The position numbers were made by a program, and so were the translations under genes. This document shows, piece by piece, positions 7,844-15,920 of a stretch of 42,897 nucleotides of DNA (the first letter of the stretch is position 1; each line of letters begins with the position of its first letter). The stretch comes from Verrucomicrobiales bacterium (GTDB taxonomy: Bacteria; Verrucomicrobiota; Verrucomicrobiia; Limisphaerales; CAIMTB01). The notes under the pieces were generated by a model. The model was not told where the DNA came from. It worked only from the letters and a program-made list of their open reading frames with translations, and did not search any database. The stretch lies in contig JAEUHG010000161.1 in NCBI GenBank assembly GCA_016795425.1, forward strand, positions 1-42,897, read 5' to 3'.

Positions 7844-7959
7844 CAAAAAATGACGCGGGGAAGTTGACGGGACGGGGCGGGACTGGCGAGGAGAATTCGG
7901 CGACCTATTGGCCCCATTCCGGTGGCGGTGTTTGGGACGATGACGCGACTCTCTCGACG

Positions 7960-9279
7960 ATGACCCTGGTGGAACAGGTGCAGGCAGCGGGTGTGGTGGG
8001 GGCCGGAGGTGCTGGATTTCCAACCCACATCAAGCTGCAGGGGCGTTGCGAAGCGGTCATCGCGAACGGTGCTGAGTGCGAACCCCTGCTGCACAAGGAT
8101 TCCTGTTTGTTGGAGCACCAGGCCCCTCAGATCGTGGATGGCCTGAAACGCACCATGGAGGCGGTCCGTGCTTCTCGGGGCTGGATCGCGCTGAAGCGGA
8201 AGCATGCGGCGATCGTGGAGGCGGTGAGGGCAGCCGTTCGAGGCACGGACATCGGGGTGCATTTGTTGGGGGACTACTATCCGGCGGGAGACGAGTTCGT
8301 ACTGGTTCACGAGGTCACCGGGCGACTCATACCGGCGGGGGGCATTCCGCTGCAGGTCGGGTGCGTGGTTCAGAACGTCGAGACCTTGGTGAATATCTCC
8401 AACGCGGCTTCTGGTCTGCCGGTCACCAAGAAGGTGCTCACCATTGCGGGCGCGGTGCGCGATCCAACCACGCTGGTGGTGCCGCTGGGAACATCGATTC
8501 GAGACTGCGTCATTGCGGCGGGCAACCCGACCGTGGCGGATCCTGTGTTGTTGGTGGGCGGAGTCATGATGGGGGAGCTTTCGACCTGCCTGGATAGCCC
8601 GGTGACCAAGACGACTGCTGGTGTGGTGATTCTGTCGGCGGATCATCCGATCGCGAAGCGCCGGGGGTTGACCGCCGCATCCATGAGGGCGATTGGACGG
8701 TCAGCCTGTGACCAGTGCCGGTACTGCACGGAGTATTGCCCACGCTATCTTCTCGGCTACGGCGTCGAGCCCCATCAGGTCATGCGTGGGCTGGGTTTCA
8801 GCATGGTCGGGGAGCCGTCCTGGAGCACCTGGGCTGGGCTCTGTTGCGCCTGCGGGTTGTGCACCTTGTACGCCTGCCCGGAGGGTTTGTTTCCCAAGGA
8901 GGCGTGCGACGACGCCAGGGCTGAACTCAAGCGGAACGGGTGGAAGCCCGACGGCGATGTTCCGATCGCTCCCCATCCGATGCATAGCGGTCGTCGAGTG
9001 CCTGCCCAAGGACTGTTAAGGCGGTTGCATTTGCAGGAATTCGATCACCCGGCTCCGTTGAAGCACGACCGGGTTCAACCGGCTCGCGTCGTGTTGCGTC
9101 GGAAGCAAGGCGCGGGAGTGGCTGCGGTCCCGATCGTGGGTACGGGCGCGGAGGTGTCGTCAGGCGCGTTGGTCGCCGAGCCGCCGCCGGGGCAATTGGG
9201 GGCGCGGCTGCACGCGCCGATCGCCGGAACGATCGCGTCGATCGACGCAGAGTCCATTGTCATCCAACATCACCTATGA
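7960..9279 (+). CDS. PduS/RnfC-like flavo-iron-sulfur oxidoreductase
   Basis: This is a 439-residue protein of the RnfC/Nqo1-related family to which the cobalamin reductase PduS belongs. The N-terminal glycine-rich loop GVVGAGGAGFPTH (about 11-23) and the NGAECEPLL segment (36-44) belong to the FMN/NADH-binding Rossmann-like domain. A SLBB-type region follows around 160-215. Two [4Fe-4S] ferredoxin motifs sit at C250-x2-C253-x2-C256-x3-C260 and C295-x2-C298-x2-C301-x4-C306. The C-terminal ~90 residues resemble the barrel-sandwich/RnfC tail. In microcompartment organelles PduS takes electrons from NADH and passes them inward. I start at ATG 7960, since the 32 residues before it are low-complexity and PduS proteins begin at this MTLVEQVQAAG position. 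The stop overlaps the next start (ATGA), implying translational coupling to the shell-protein gene. Confidence 0.88.
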   Translation: MTLVEQVQAAGVVGAGGAGFPTHIKLQGRCEAVIANGAECEPLLHKDSCLLEHQAPQIVDGLKRTMEAVRASRGWIALKRKHAAIVEAVRAAVRGTDIGVHLLGDYYPAGDEFVLVHEVTGRLIPAGGIPLQVGCVVQNVETLVNISNAASGLPVTKKVLTIAGAVRDPTTLVVPLGTSIRDCVIAAGNPTVADPVLLVGGVMMGELSTCLDSPVTKTTAGVVILSADHPIAKRRGLTAASMRAIGRSACDQCRYCTEYCPRYLLGYGVEPHQVMRGLGFSMVGEPSWSTWAGLCCACGLCTLYACPEGLFPKEACDDARAELKRNGWKPDGDVPIAPHPMHSGRRVPAQGLLRRLHLQEFDHPAPLKHDRVQPARVVLRRKQGAGVAAVPIVGTGAEVSSGALVAEPPPGQLGARLHAPIAGTIASIDAESIVIQHHL

Positions 9280-9827
9280 ATGGGTCGTCGGTCGGATTGC
9301 TGGAACTCACGAGCGTGGCCGCGGGATTTGCGGTGGCGGATGCCATGCTCAAAGCGGCGAATGTTCGGCTGCTGCTTTCCCGGTCGATCTGTTCCGGGAA
9401 GTTCATGATCCTGATCGGTGGCGATGCCGCGGCCGTGGCGAGCGCCGTCGCGACCGGAACCGTGGCAGCCGCGGGATGCCTTATTGATCAGACCGTCCTG
9501 TCGAACCTGCACCCGGATGTTCTCGAGGCGATTGGACGTCCGGGGACCGGAGAGGCTTCCGGCGCGCTGGGGATCGTGGAGTCTTTCAATGTGGCGACCT
9601 TGGTCGAGGCGGCCGATGCGGCGGTCAAGGCCGCAACGGTGACATTGCTCGAACTGCGATTGGCGATGGCCTTGGGGGGAAAGGCTTTCGCGGTGTTCAC
9701 CGGCGATGTGGCGTCGGTGCAATCGGCGGTGGACGCGGCGAAACGGGTCCTTGCCGAGGCCGGTGTGTTGGTGAACGCCGTGGTTTTGGCCAGACCTCAT
9801 CCCGGGGTCTACCGGGAGTTGGTGTGA
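9276..9827 (+). CDS. PduT-like tandem-BMC microcompartment shell protein
   Basis: This 183-residue protein has two consecutive BMC domains (about 1-92 and 95-183), the BMC-T arrangement in which a trimer forms a pseudohexameric shell tile. Domain 1 opens SVGLLELTSVAAGFAVADAM and domain 2 opens GALGIVESFNVATLVEAADA, both classic BMC strands. The loop after the second strand of domain 1, RSICSGKF, has Cys39 just before the conserved Gly-Lys. In PduT the equivalent cysteine binds a [4Fe-4S] cluster in the trimer pore. The gene overlaps the PduS-like gene by four bases, the same pairing as in pdu operons. No other shell gene, signature enzyme or aldehyde dehydrogenase is in the window, so it is either a satellite of a compartment locus elsewhere or acts alone. 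Confidence 0.88.
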   Translation: MNGSSVGLLELTSVAAGFAVADAMLKAANVRLLLSRSICSGKFMILIGGDAAAVASAVATGTVAAAGCLIDQTVLSNLHPDVLEAIGRPGTGEASGALGIVESFNVATLVEAADAAVKAATVTLLELRLAMALGGKAFAVFTGDVASVQSAVDAAKRVLAEAGVLVNAVVLARPHPGVYRELV

Positions 9828-9840
9828 AGCGGCGTGCCGG

Positions 9841-10692
9841 CTATTTCAGCGTCATCCAGGTGATGACGGGAAAGTGATCACTGGGAAATTGGCCATCCTT
9901 CTGGAAGGTGACGATTTCCGTGGCGCGCACCTCGGCATTTCCGCGGAGCAGGACCCAGTCGATGCGATGCCCGGCCTTTTTGGGTTCCTCAAAGCCGTTG
10001 AAGGAATTGAATTCAGCATTGCGCCGTTCGGCGGCCATCGGCCACGTGTCGCGGAAGAAGCCATCCTTCACGAGGATATCGTAAGCGGGATTGGCAGAGG
10101 CGACGGCATTAAAGTCCCCGACCAGCAGGATGGGGAGTTGGGTGTTGAGGGCCGAGACACGGGTGCGAATCAGGTCGGCTCCCTTTTCGCGGGCGGCCTG
10201 GATGGCGTGGTCCAGGTGCGTGTTCCAGAAATAGAATTCACGCTGGTCTTTTCGGTCCTTGAAGCGGACCCAGGTGACCATGCGCCGGTTGGTGTTGCCC
10301 CAGGTGCTGGAGGCCACGACGGCGGGCGTGTCGGAGAGCCAGAAGTGATCGTATTCGAGGGGCTCGAAGCGGTCCCGGCGAAAGAAGATCGCCATGAATT
10401 CGCCGCGGCTGCCCCCGTCTCGGCCGAGTCCGATCCAGTCGTAGGCGGGCAGGTCCGCCGCCAGGTCCTTGAGTTGGCCGTAAAGCCCTTCCTGGGTTCC
10501 GAAGATGTCCGGTGAGTAGCGTTCGATGACTTCCTTCACCAAGGGGCGACGGGCTGGCCAGGCGTTGGGAGGTGTCGTGCTGGCGTAGCGGAGGTTGTAG
10601 GTCATGATCGCCAGTTCCGCGGCGTTGAGCGAGGCGCAGGCGAGGGTGGATGCGGTCAGGACCAGCAGTCGGAGAAGGTGGTGGTGTTTCAT
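9841..10692 (-). CDS. Secreted endonuclease/exonuclease/phosphatase (EEP) family protein
   Basis: This is 283 residues with a signal peptide (MKHHHLLRLLVLTASTLA, cleavage near Ala24). The mature part is a complete EEP fold: Asn33 in MTYNLRY, Glu68 in GTQEG, His159 in NTHLDH, Asp193/Asn195 in GDFN, Asp245 in IDWVL and Asp272-His273 in SDHFPV. These are the metal and phosphate ligands of the DNase I/sphingomyelinase/inositol-phosphatase superfamily. The substrate cannot be told; exported members cleave phosphodiesters of lipids, nucleic acids or sugars. It is last in a leftward run of TerC, GH5-like and DUF4380 genes, 36 bases after DUF4380. It converges on the shell-protein gene with only 13 bases between them and no clear terminator. 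Confidence 0.92.
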   Translation of the reverse strand: MKHHHLLRLLVLTASTLACASLNAAELAIMTYNLRYASTTPPNAWPARRPLVKEVIERYSPDIFGTQEGLYGQLKDLAADLPAYDWIGLGRDGGSRGEFMAIFFRRDRFEPLEYDHFWLSDTPAVVASSTWGNTNRRMVTWVRFKDRKDQREFYFWNTHLDHAIQAAREKGADLIRTRVSALNTQLPILLVGDFNAVASANPAYDILVKDGFFRDTWPMAAERRNAEFNSFNGFEEPKKAGHRIDWVLLRGNAEVRATEIVTFQKDGQFPSDHFPVITWMTLK

Positions 10693-10728
10693 GGCGACGA
10701 TATTCGGACGAGGAACCGCGGGAAGCGA

Positions 10729-11814
10729 TCAGCGCCGCAGGATTCTGCGGGCGTCGATCTGGGGGTCCGGATGCTTTCGACGAAGCAGGGTGTAGGTGTT
10801 GGTTTGCGACAGGCGATCGCCGATTCCAAGGGTCTGCAAAGGGCCCAGCATCTCCAGTTCGACGTAGGTTTTCGGGTCCGGATTGGTATAGATCTCCGCA
10901 CTGCTTCCCTGGTCCGGATACTCCGCTCCGGCGATGCGCGGCGACTCGATGTGGAGCATATGGGTGGGGCCAACCCAGAGGAGTTGGTCGGCATCCATGC
11001 CGATCTTGGTCGCCTTCTGCAGGTCGCGGGTCAGGGATAGAAGGCCGCGTTCGACTTTGAGGTTGGCCGGGAGATCCTCACCCGACTGTCGGTTGAAGCC
11101 GTCCGGGTAAGCGGATTGTGTTGGGACGGGCGCGAAAACGGCCACCGGCTCCTCGAGTTGGGTGATGATCCATACGCCCACCTTGACGGGGTGGCCTTCC
11201 ACCTTTTCGTAGGTGGTGGTGATGGTCATCGACGTGGAATCCGGTGCCAACCGAATGACGCGTTCGGTGCGAATGCCATAATGCGGGTCGACCGGGGATC
11301 GCAGGACAACGGCGTCGCGGCGGACCCCGGCGTCGACTGGCAGGGAGTCGAAGGCCACAGGGGGCGGCCAGGCGCGCGGGGTGATCTTGCCCCAGTCGGC
11401 TTGAGGCGACGGCCAGGTTTTGTCGCCGCCGAAATTGCCCCACTCCGAGGATGAGGGGTCCGGAGACTTGCCGCGGAGGGACGGATCATCCCAGAAGGGG
11501 CTGCTTTCGCCGTGAAGGCGGAAATGCAGGACGCGGCCGATGGCGGGGACGATGAGGGCCTCGACCTTGGAATTCTGGATGGTGATGGAGCGTTCCCAGC
11601 CCAGGTAGGGACCGATTTTGATCTGGATCGGGGCTTCCGAGGGCGGCAGGGGATGGGAGGGCGGCATGGGAACGCGATCGCTGGTGGGGCGGGTGAATTC
11701 GCTCAATCGCTCGGCGCCCTTTTGCTGGGCTGGGGAGCGTTGACCGATGGCCAGCATGAGGAGGCTGACACCTAGGGCGTTGCGGAGGCGCGACGCTGGG
11801 TGGGGCGGCGACAT
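10729..11814 (-). CDS. DUF4380-type secreted protein (mutarotase-like beta-sandwich)
   Basis: This encodes 361 residues from an ATG at 11814. A hydrophobic segment (NALGVSLLMLAIG) serves as signal peptide, followed by a Pro-rich linker. The body begins with ITIQNSKVEALIVPAIGRVL and HFRLHGESSPFWDDP, a pattern shared with DUF4380 and galactose-mutarotase-like supersandwich domains, in which a face binds sugar. No enzymatic function is established for the family. The frame is open for 71 further codons upstream, but that part overlaps the neighbouring gene and is Ser/Thr/Arg-rich, so it is excluded. The start is 7 bases after the GH5-like gene stop, implying co-transcription and a shared role in carbohydrate handling. 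Confidence 0.8.
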   Translation of the reverse strand: MSPPHPASRLRNALGVSLLMLAIGQRSPAQQKGAERLSEFTRPTSDRVPMPPSHPLPPSEAPIQIKIGPYLGWERSITIQNSKVEALIVPAIGRVLHFRLHGESSPFWDDPSLRGKSPDPSSSEWGNFGGDKTWPSPQADWGKITPRAWPPPVAFDSLPVDAGVRRDAVVLRSPVDPHYGIRTERVIRLAPDSTSMTITTTYEKVEGHPVKVGVWIITQLEEPVAVFAPVPTQSAYPDGFNRQSGEDLPANLKVERGLLSLTRDLQKATKIGMDADQLLWVGPTHMLHIESPRIAGAEYPDQGSSAEIYTNPDPKTYVELEMLGPLQTLGIGDRLSQTNTYTLLRRKHPDPQIDARRILRR

Positions 11815-11821
11815 GCCCTGA

Positions 11822-12982
11822 TCAAACCGCGTTCCCGGTGATCTCGGCAAGCAGTCGGAAGAAGCCGCGCTTGCGAGGGCTCGAAATCGACCAATCCACG
11901 GGGACGCTTTGGTAGCCCTCGGCGAATCCCTCATCCCGCATCCGGTAATCGAAATAACCCCAGGACGCGTACGATTCGACGGCGGCGACGAAGTGGTTGT
12001 CCGGTTGGTCAAATTCGAAGTGGTCATCCTCGTTGAAGAGGAGGGGCTTCGATGCGGCTCCCGGAATGGCGCGCGTGCGACGGACCAGGTCGCGGATGCC
12101 CGACGGGGATTTCACCCCGTTCCCATGCAAGAGGAGGAAATCGGCGGCGGCTGTGACGTTGGCTCCCGGCACCGTTCCGCCGCCATAGCTGGTGCTGACG
12201 TAGCATCGCCGATTGGCCGCGGCTGAGCGGTCTCGAATGCGGTGGATCAACTCGTGGACTCGAGCCGGCTGCAGAATCGGATGATCGTAACGCACGTTGC
12301 ACTCGTTGTTGACCTCAACGAGAACATTTCGCCAGCCGCCGCGAACGAGCCAGTCCGTCGCGGCATCAACGGCGCGGAGAACTGCGCCCTCATCGGTGAG
12401 ACGTTGATCCTGGCCGAAGTAGAAATATCCCAGGATGACAACCATCCCGAGTTCATCGGCGCGATTCAGGATTCGGGCCAATCGTTCGAGGGCATCGGTC
12501 CGCAAGGAGCCATCGGCTTCGAACGCCGAATTATGCCAGGGCTGCGACTGTGAATAGCCCTGGGGCGAGCCCCCCTGAAGGTTGATGGTGAAGGATAGCA
12601 GGCCATGGCGGCGCCATTCCGGCATCGCCGCCACGAACTCACGCGTGTTGCGTTCGGCATCCCACCGGCCGCTGTCCGGATAGGCCCAGCGCGCCACGGT
12701 CTCGGGATTGCGATCGTCGAAAATCCCCTGAACGAGGCGGGCGTTCATGAGCAATCCCTCGATGCGATGGCCCTTCCAAACGCGTCCTTCGTAGGTGGGC
12801 CGGGCGTTGATGTGAAAGGAGTTTCCCCGTATCGAGACCTCGGTGCGACGGCGCTGGATCCGCGGTCCCGTAGTCGGACGGCAGCCGGCGACGGCACCGA
12901 TGCCCGAGGCCATCAAGACTCGACGCAGAAAAGCTCGGCGTGAGGAAGGCGGAAGCCGGTCCTGACCGCGTTCGAAACTCAC
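11822..12982 (-). CDS. Tat-exported lipoprotein, cellulase-like (GH5/clan A) TIM barrel
   Basis: This encodes 386 residues from a GTG at 12982 that overlaps the terC stop (GTGA). The N terminus has twin arginines (SSRRAFLRRVLMASG) and a lipobox ending at Cys34 (AVAGC), so it is probably a Tat-dependent lipoprotein. The mature part resembles a clan-A glycoside hydrolase. Candidate catalytic residues are Glu227 in VEVNNECN as acid/base and Glu318 in LLFNEDDH as nucleophile, at the ends of strands 4 and 7. A conserved GYFYFGQDQRL segment lies before them. The exact family and substrate are unknown. DUF4380 follows at 7 bases, so this looks like a small sugar-related operon headed by terC. Confidence 0.8.
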   Translation of the reverse strand: MSFERGQDRLPPSSRRAFLRRVLMASGIGAVAGCRPTTGPRIQRRRTEVSIRGNSFHINARPTYEGRVWKGHRIEGLLMNARLVQGIFDDRNPETVARWAYPDSGRWDAERNTREFVAAMPEWRRHGLLSFTINLQGGSPQGYSQSQPWHNSAFEADGSLRTDALERLARILNRADELGMVVILGYFYFGQDQRLTDEGAVLRAVDAATDWLVRGGWRNVLVEVNNECNVRYDHPILQPARVHELIHRIRDRSAAANRRCYVSTSYGGGTVPGANVTAAADFLLLHGNGVKSPSGIRDLVRRTRAIPGAASKPLLFNEDDHFEFDQPDNHFVAAVESYASWGYFDYRMRDEGFAEGYQSVPVDWSISSPRKRGFFRLLAEITGNAV

Positions 12983-13728
12983 CGGTAGGGTTGGTGGAGG
13001 GTGACCGGCGGCGTGTGCTTGGAGCGGATCCGCATATTGAGCATTTCGACGCCGACCGCGAATGCCATGGCGAAATAGATGTAGCCCTTGGGAATGTGCT
13101 GGTGGAAGCCCTCCGCGACGAGCATGGCGCCAATCAGGATAAGGAATGAAAGCGCGAGCATCTTGATGGTCGGGTGTCGATCGACAAAGGCGCCAATCTG
13201 ATTAACGAAGGCCAGCATCACCAGCATGGCGATGACCACCGCGGCAATCATCACCGGGACTCGATTGGTCATGCCCACGGCGGTGATGACGGAGTCGAGT
13301 GAGAACACGATGTCGAGCAGAAGAATCTGGATCACCACGCTATTGAAACTCGGGGTCGAGCGCTGAACCTGGTGGCCATCGGGCCCTTCGAGTTTCTCGT
13401 GAATCTCGTAGGTGCTTTTAGCGAGCAGGAACAACCCGCCGAGAATCAAAACCAGGTCGCGCCAGGACATGGCAATTTCCAGGCCGAGCAGCTTGGTCTG
13501 CCAGAATGGCGTGTTCAATCGCGCCACCCAGGCTATGCCGCAGAGCAGGAGGATGCGGGTGATCAAGGCGAGACCCAGACCGACCTTGCGCGCCTTGTTC
13601 TGCTGATGGGCGGGAAGTTTTCCGGCCAGAATCGAGATGAAAATAATGTTGTCGATGCCCAACACCACCTCGAGCAATGACAAAGTCACCAAGCTGATCC
13701 AGATCTCCGGGTTCGTCATCCAATCCAT
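12979..13728 (-). CDS. TerC family integral membrane protein
   Basis: This is 249 residues with about seven membrane segments. Paired acidic motifs lie within membranes at VVLGIDNIIFISILAG (about 21-36) and LLLDIVFSLDSVITAVGM (about 136-153), the hallmarks of the TerC/LysE-superfamily. Members take part in tellurite resistance, manganese export or loading of exported metalloproteins. A polar loop (about 113-130) separates the two halves. Length and topology fit the short, CBS-less TerC type. It is the first gene of a four-gene leftward unit with exported enzymes, which fits a role in metal supply to secreted proteins, although that is inference. It diverges from the SMUG1 gene across about 127 bases. 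Confidence 0.92.
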   Translation of the reverse strand: MDWMTNPEIWISLVTLSLLEVVLGIDNIIFISILAGKLPAHQQNKARKVGLGLALITRILLLCGIAWVARLNTPFWQTKLLGLEIAMSWRDLVLILGGLFLLAKSTYEIHEKLEGPDGHQVQRSTPSFNSVVIQILLLDIVFSLDSVITAVGMTNRVPVMIAAVVIAMLVMLAFVNQIGAFVDRHPTIKMLALSFLILIGAMLVAEGFHQHIPKGYIYFAMAFAVGVEMLNMRIRSKHTPPVTLHQPYR

Positions 13729-13855
13729 GTCCCCGAGTTCTGATCGACTTGAGACCGGTTCGTCAACGGCTTCGATGGGCGGGTCGCGACCTCCGGCGGC
13801 AGGAGACCGCGGGAATGGTGACGAAGTCGACGCCGCCTGACTATGCTGTCGGCCC

Positions 13856-14590
13856 TTGAAGGCTCACGAATCGATAGAGGAGTTGCTGAAGGCCGCCGCT
13901 CGTTTGCGCGACGAGGTGGACCGGCTCGAGTTCGGTCCGCCGGTCGCCGTGACGTGCAACCCGCTTGCCTACGCCTGGTCCATTCACGAAGCGTACCTCC
14001 GAAGATACGGGGGCGGACGGAAGCAGGTGGTTTTCGTGGGCATGAACCCCGGGCCGTTTGGCATGGCGCAGACGGGTGTGCCCTTCGGTGAGGTGGCGGC
14101 GGTGCGGGATTGGCTCGGCTTGGCAGGGCCTGTGACGCGCCCTCCGCGAGAGCACCCGAAGCGGCCGATTGAGGGATTCAATTGTCCGCGAAGCGAGGTG
14201 AGTGGGCGAAGGTTGTGGGGTCTGTTTGCCACCCGCTTCGCGAATGCCGAGAGCTTCTTTCGAGACCATTATGTCGTGAACTATTGTCCTCTGCTGTTTG
14301 TGAGCGAGACGGGGGCCAACCTTACCCCGGACAAGATGCGAGAGACCGAGACCCGGCCGCTGTTTGCGTCCTGTGACCACCATCTGCAAGCCGTGGTTCA
14401 GGCTCTGAATCCGCGCTGGATAGTGGGCGTCGGCGGCTTTGCCGCGGATCGGGCCGCGGAGGCGCTCTCCGGAATCGCGGATCTAAAGATCGGGCGGGTC
14501 CTGCATCCGAGTCCGGCGAGTCCCGCGGCGAATCGGGGTTGGGCGGAGGCTGCCACACGCGAAATGGTGGCGGCGGGCATCTGGAGGTGA
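13856..14590 (+). CDS. SMUG1-type uracil-DNA glycosylase
   Basis: This 244-residue enzyme removes uracil (and in SMUG1, 5-hydroxymethyluracil) from DNA for base-excision repair. The sequence has the SMUG1 signatures in order: VGMNPGPFGMAQTGVPFGEV with the catalytic Asn64, EHPKRPIEGFNCPRSEVSG, NYCPLLF, and LHPSPASPAANRGW with His217. These correspond to the Asn and His residues required in vertebrate SMUG1. The frame is closed by a TGA at 13838. The only start that keeps the N-terminal helix is a TTG at 13856, so a TTG start is proposed. SMUG1 is best known from animals, with a scattered bacterial distribution. The gene stands alone between divergent terC and a convergent DUF1593 gene. Confidence 0.93.
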   Translation: MKAHESIEELLKAAARLRDEVDRLEFGPPVAVTCNPLAYAWSIHEAYLRRYGGGRKQVVFVGMNPGPFGMAQTGVPFGEVAAVRDWLGLAGPVTRPPREHPKRPIEGFNCPRSEVSGRRLWGLFATRFANAESFFRDHYVVNYCPLLFVSETGANLTPDKMRETETRPLFASCDHHLQAVVQALNPRWIVGVGGFAADRAAEALSGIADLKIGRVLHPSPASPAANRGWAEAATREMVAAGIWR

Positions 14591-14616
14591 CCGTCTGGGG
14601 CGGGTCACGCATGCGG

Positions 14617-14644
14617 TCTGGGGGGCCGGACGCGGAGCCCCAGA
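14617..14644. terminator. Possible hairpin between convergent genes
   Basis: TCTGGGG (14617-14623) can pair with CCCCAGA (14638-14644) around a 14-base loop, 27 bases past the SMUG1 stop. There is no T-tract on either side. It is at best a weak intrinsic terminator shared by the convergent SMUG1 and DUF1593 genes. Confidence 0.25.
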
Positions 14645-14761
14645 GGCACGGAGCGAGTTGTGCGATTCAAGCCGTTGGACGATTCGGCGGCGCAGGAATG
14701 GCCGTGGCGGGTGGCCTGTCAGGGCGGCGCCGGCGGTAGCGGGCACGTCGGAGCCGAAACA

Positions 14762-15895
14762 TCAGCGGACCGGCCTCGTCATCATGTCGGCGCGGCGGGC
14801 GAAGTCCGTTTGGATATCCGGCAGCCACTTCGAAATGCTCGCCGGACCCGGACCATCGAACCAATGTCTTTTCGAGGGATCGCGCTGACGATACTGACCG
14901 CCCCAGCTTTCTTGTTCCGGACGATCCGGATCGTTCATCCCACGGACGGCACTGGCGAGGTAAAGAAAGGAGGGTGTGTCGCCCTCCTTCTGCCCAGGTT
15001 GGCTGGGATCGAATCCGCAGGGGGGATAAATGGCACCCAAAGGACCGTGGTTTTCGCGAAGGTTGGCATTGAGCCATCGGAGGTTTCCCAGGGGAGACGT
15101 TTGCGCAAACATTCCGGTGTAGGTCTTCTGGGACACGACGACAAAAAGGTTGGGGAAGTTCTCAAGCAGCCACTGACCCGAACCATCCTGGCCGGGATGG
15201 TCGCCCAGCCCGATCATGAAGAGGCGCAGCTTCTCGATAAAACGCTGGAGATCCGAAGGGCGGCGTGTGTTTCTTGTCCTCCAAATCGCCTGCGCCAAAT
15301 CGCTGGAACCGCCCCAAATGCAGCACCAGACCGGTCGAGGATCCGGCCGATCGACGATCCGGATCATCGCATTCGAGGCTTCGCTGTCCTGGCCTTCCCC
15401 GATGATCCTGTCGACGGGCTGGCCCCAGGTGCCGTCGCGGCCCTGCCAGGTGACCTCCCTAAGCCGGTCGGCGGTGGGATATCGGGAATCGTGGCGTCGC
15501 AGGTTTTCATCCACCTGGTCGTAGATATCCAGGAGATCGAGGAGATGCTGCTTTCTGGCGATGTTGGCAAAGGTGCCCGCGGACGCGACCAGACCCTCCA
15601 CGTCGAATTCATTGGAGTAGAGAAGAAATCGGACCATCGACTGTATGTCGTCCGGATCACTTCGCTTTTCGGGCGGGCCATGCCCAGCGTCACCGGGAAT
15701 GACATCCAGAGGCGGGAAATCGGAGAGGATGATGACCCGTGGGCGAAGGGGCTTGGCGGCGGCGGTCGTTGGAGCGGCGGCGGGATCCTGGACGCTCGGA
15801 TTCGCTTGGCCTGGAGGCACCGGTGCTGCAGCGGCGTCAAACGCGAGCAGGATGACCGCTGCCAGCAGGCGTTGGATCCGAAGTCTCATGGCCAT
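14762..15895 (-). CDS. DUF1593 (nucleoside-hydrolase-like) secreted protein
   Basis: This encodes 377 residues from an ATG at 15895 (a second ATG lies two codons in). The signal peptide is IQRLLAAVILLAFDAAAAP, then a Pro/Ala linker leads to the DUF1593 domain. That domain starts RPRVIILSDFPPLDVIPG and continues with SDPDDIQSMVRFLLYSNEFD, the typical first acidic motif resembling the Ca-binding Asp cluster of nucleoside hydrolases. A family member (Sde182) was described as a cellulose-associated protein, so a carbohydrate role is possible. The frame extends 85 codons upstream into the macroglobulin gene in another phase and is excluded. An insertion (LDVIPGDAGHGPPEKR) separates the usual Asp motif from DPDD. 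It follows the macroglobulin by 25 bases. Confidence 0.88.
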   Translation of the reverse strand: MAMRLRIQRLLAAVILLAFDAAAAPVPPGQANPSVQDPAAAPTTAAAKPLRPRVIILSDFPPLDVIPGDAGHGPPEKRSDPDDIQSMVRFLLYSNEFDVEGLVASAGTFANIARKQHLLDLLDIYDQVDENLRRHDSRYPTADRLREVTWQGRDGTWGQPVDRIIGEGQDSEASNAMIRIVDRPDPRPVWCCIWGGSSDLAQAIWRTRNTRRPSDLQRFIEKLRLFMIGLGDHPGQDGSGQWLLENFPNLFVVVSQKTYTGMFAQTSPLGNLRWLNANLRENHGPLGAIYPPCGFDPSQPGQKEGDTPSFLYLASAVRGMNDPDRPEQESWGGQYRQRDPSKRHWFDGPGPASISKWLPDIQTDFARRADMMTRPVR

Positions 15896-15920
15896 CCGGG
15901 GTGGACTCAGTTGCCTGCGT

